Shown: positions 6,594 through 6,779 of the stretch, in pieces
Layout: every line of letters begins with the position of its first letter
How positions within the stretch are numbered: the first letter of the stretch is position 1
Origin: Piscirickettsiaceae bacterium
GTDB lineage: Bacteria > Pseudomonadota > Gammaproteobacteria > Nitrosococcales > Methylophagaceae
NCBI GenBank assembly: GCA_030627065.1
Contig: DAOUSV010000081.1
Span: 1-6,779 of the forward strand
Direction: 5' to 3'
DNA: 6,779 nt
Made by a program: the position numbers and the translations under genes
Notes under the pieces: model-generated
What the model saw: the letters and a program-made list of their open reading frames with translations, nothing else
Database searches by the model: none
What the model was told of the DNA's origin: nothing

Positions 6594-6779
6594 TTGAAAC
6601 TTAAAACTTCATCTCTATTAATCGCTGGTGTGTTATTTGGCGCAGCAGTATTGCCAGCACAGGCAAACAACGATGCAATGATTGATTTACTTAAAGTCCT
6701 TCGTGACCAAGGTACTATCACTGCTCAAAACTATGACTTACTAGCAAATGCAGCTAAAGCAGATAAAGAATCTTTAGAT
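6594..6779 (+). CDS. Probable phosphate-selective (OprP/OprO-like) outer-membrane porin, N-terminal part
   Basis: Only the first 62 residues are present; the gene runs off the window. They begin with a clear Sec signal peptide: basic MKLK, a hydrophobic core SSLLIAGVLFGAAVL, and a signal peptidase I site PAQA before NND. The mature start is a short predicted helix with the pattern IDLLKVLRDQGTITAQNYDLL, a helical lead-in that often precedes the barrel in porins of the phosphate-selective O/P family. The preceding Pho box and the neighbouring pst genes fit a porin for phosphate or polyphosphate uptake across the outer membrane. The barrel itself cannot be seen, so the family is inferred; another Pho-regulated exported protein is possible. 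The start is TTG, supported by the ribosome site at 6582-6586 and by the signal peptide. Confidence 0.7.
   Translation, partial: MKLKTSSLLIAGVLFGAAVLPAQANNDAMIDLLKVLRDQGTITAQNYDLLANAAKADKESLD

Overview
The window carries a high-affinity phosphate uptake locus of a moderately AT-rich Gram-negative bacterium, with all genes on the + strand in the order pstS (3' part) - pstC - pstA - pstB - phoU - start of an outer-membrane porin gene. The order pstSCAB-phoU, the long PstC and PstA forms, a PstB and PstS that closely resemble those I remember from Pseudomonas, and an E. coli-type Pho box all point to a gammaproteobacterium. The base composition suggests a marine or Alteromonadales-like lineage rather than Pseudomonas itself, but the genus cannot be fixed from this sequence.

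Layout: 1-739 is the C-terminal part of the periplasmic phosphate-binding protein PstS, cut by the window edge. The 143-nt gap to pstC (740-882) holds a strong intrinsic terminator (766-792), a second imperfect hairpin (807-847) and a weak promoter-like pair (837-863). pstC (883-3162) and pstA (3181-4851) encode the two membrane permease subunits. Both are much longer than the E. coli proteins because of large inserted periplasmic regions: a propeller-like domain in PstC and a helical hairpin in PstA. pstB (4853-5686), the ATPase, starts one base after the pstA stop codon. phoU (5757-6470), the signalling regulator, follows after 70 nt. From 6471 to 6593 there is a Pho-box promoter region with three half-sites in 11-bp register. 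It drives a gene that starts with TTG at 6594 and runs off the window, encoding a signal peptide and the beginning of a probable phosphate-selective porin.

Together the genes form a path for phosphate across both membranes: the porin for outer-membrane entry, PstS to capture phosphate in the periplasm, PstC/PstA with PstB for ATP-driven import, and PhoU to link transporter state to the PhoR/PhoB system, which would act at the Pho box. The points most worth a second look are the apparent seven-repeat propeller in the PstC periplasmic region, the paired insertion in PstA, a PhoU whose second metal-binding motif reads ERIAA instead of ERIGD, and the three-repeat Pho box. No mobile element, CRISPR array, tRNA or rRNA is visible.
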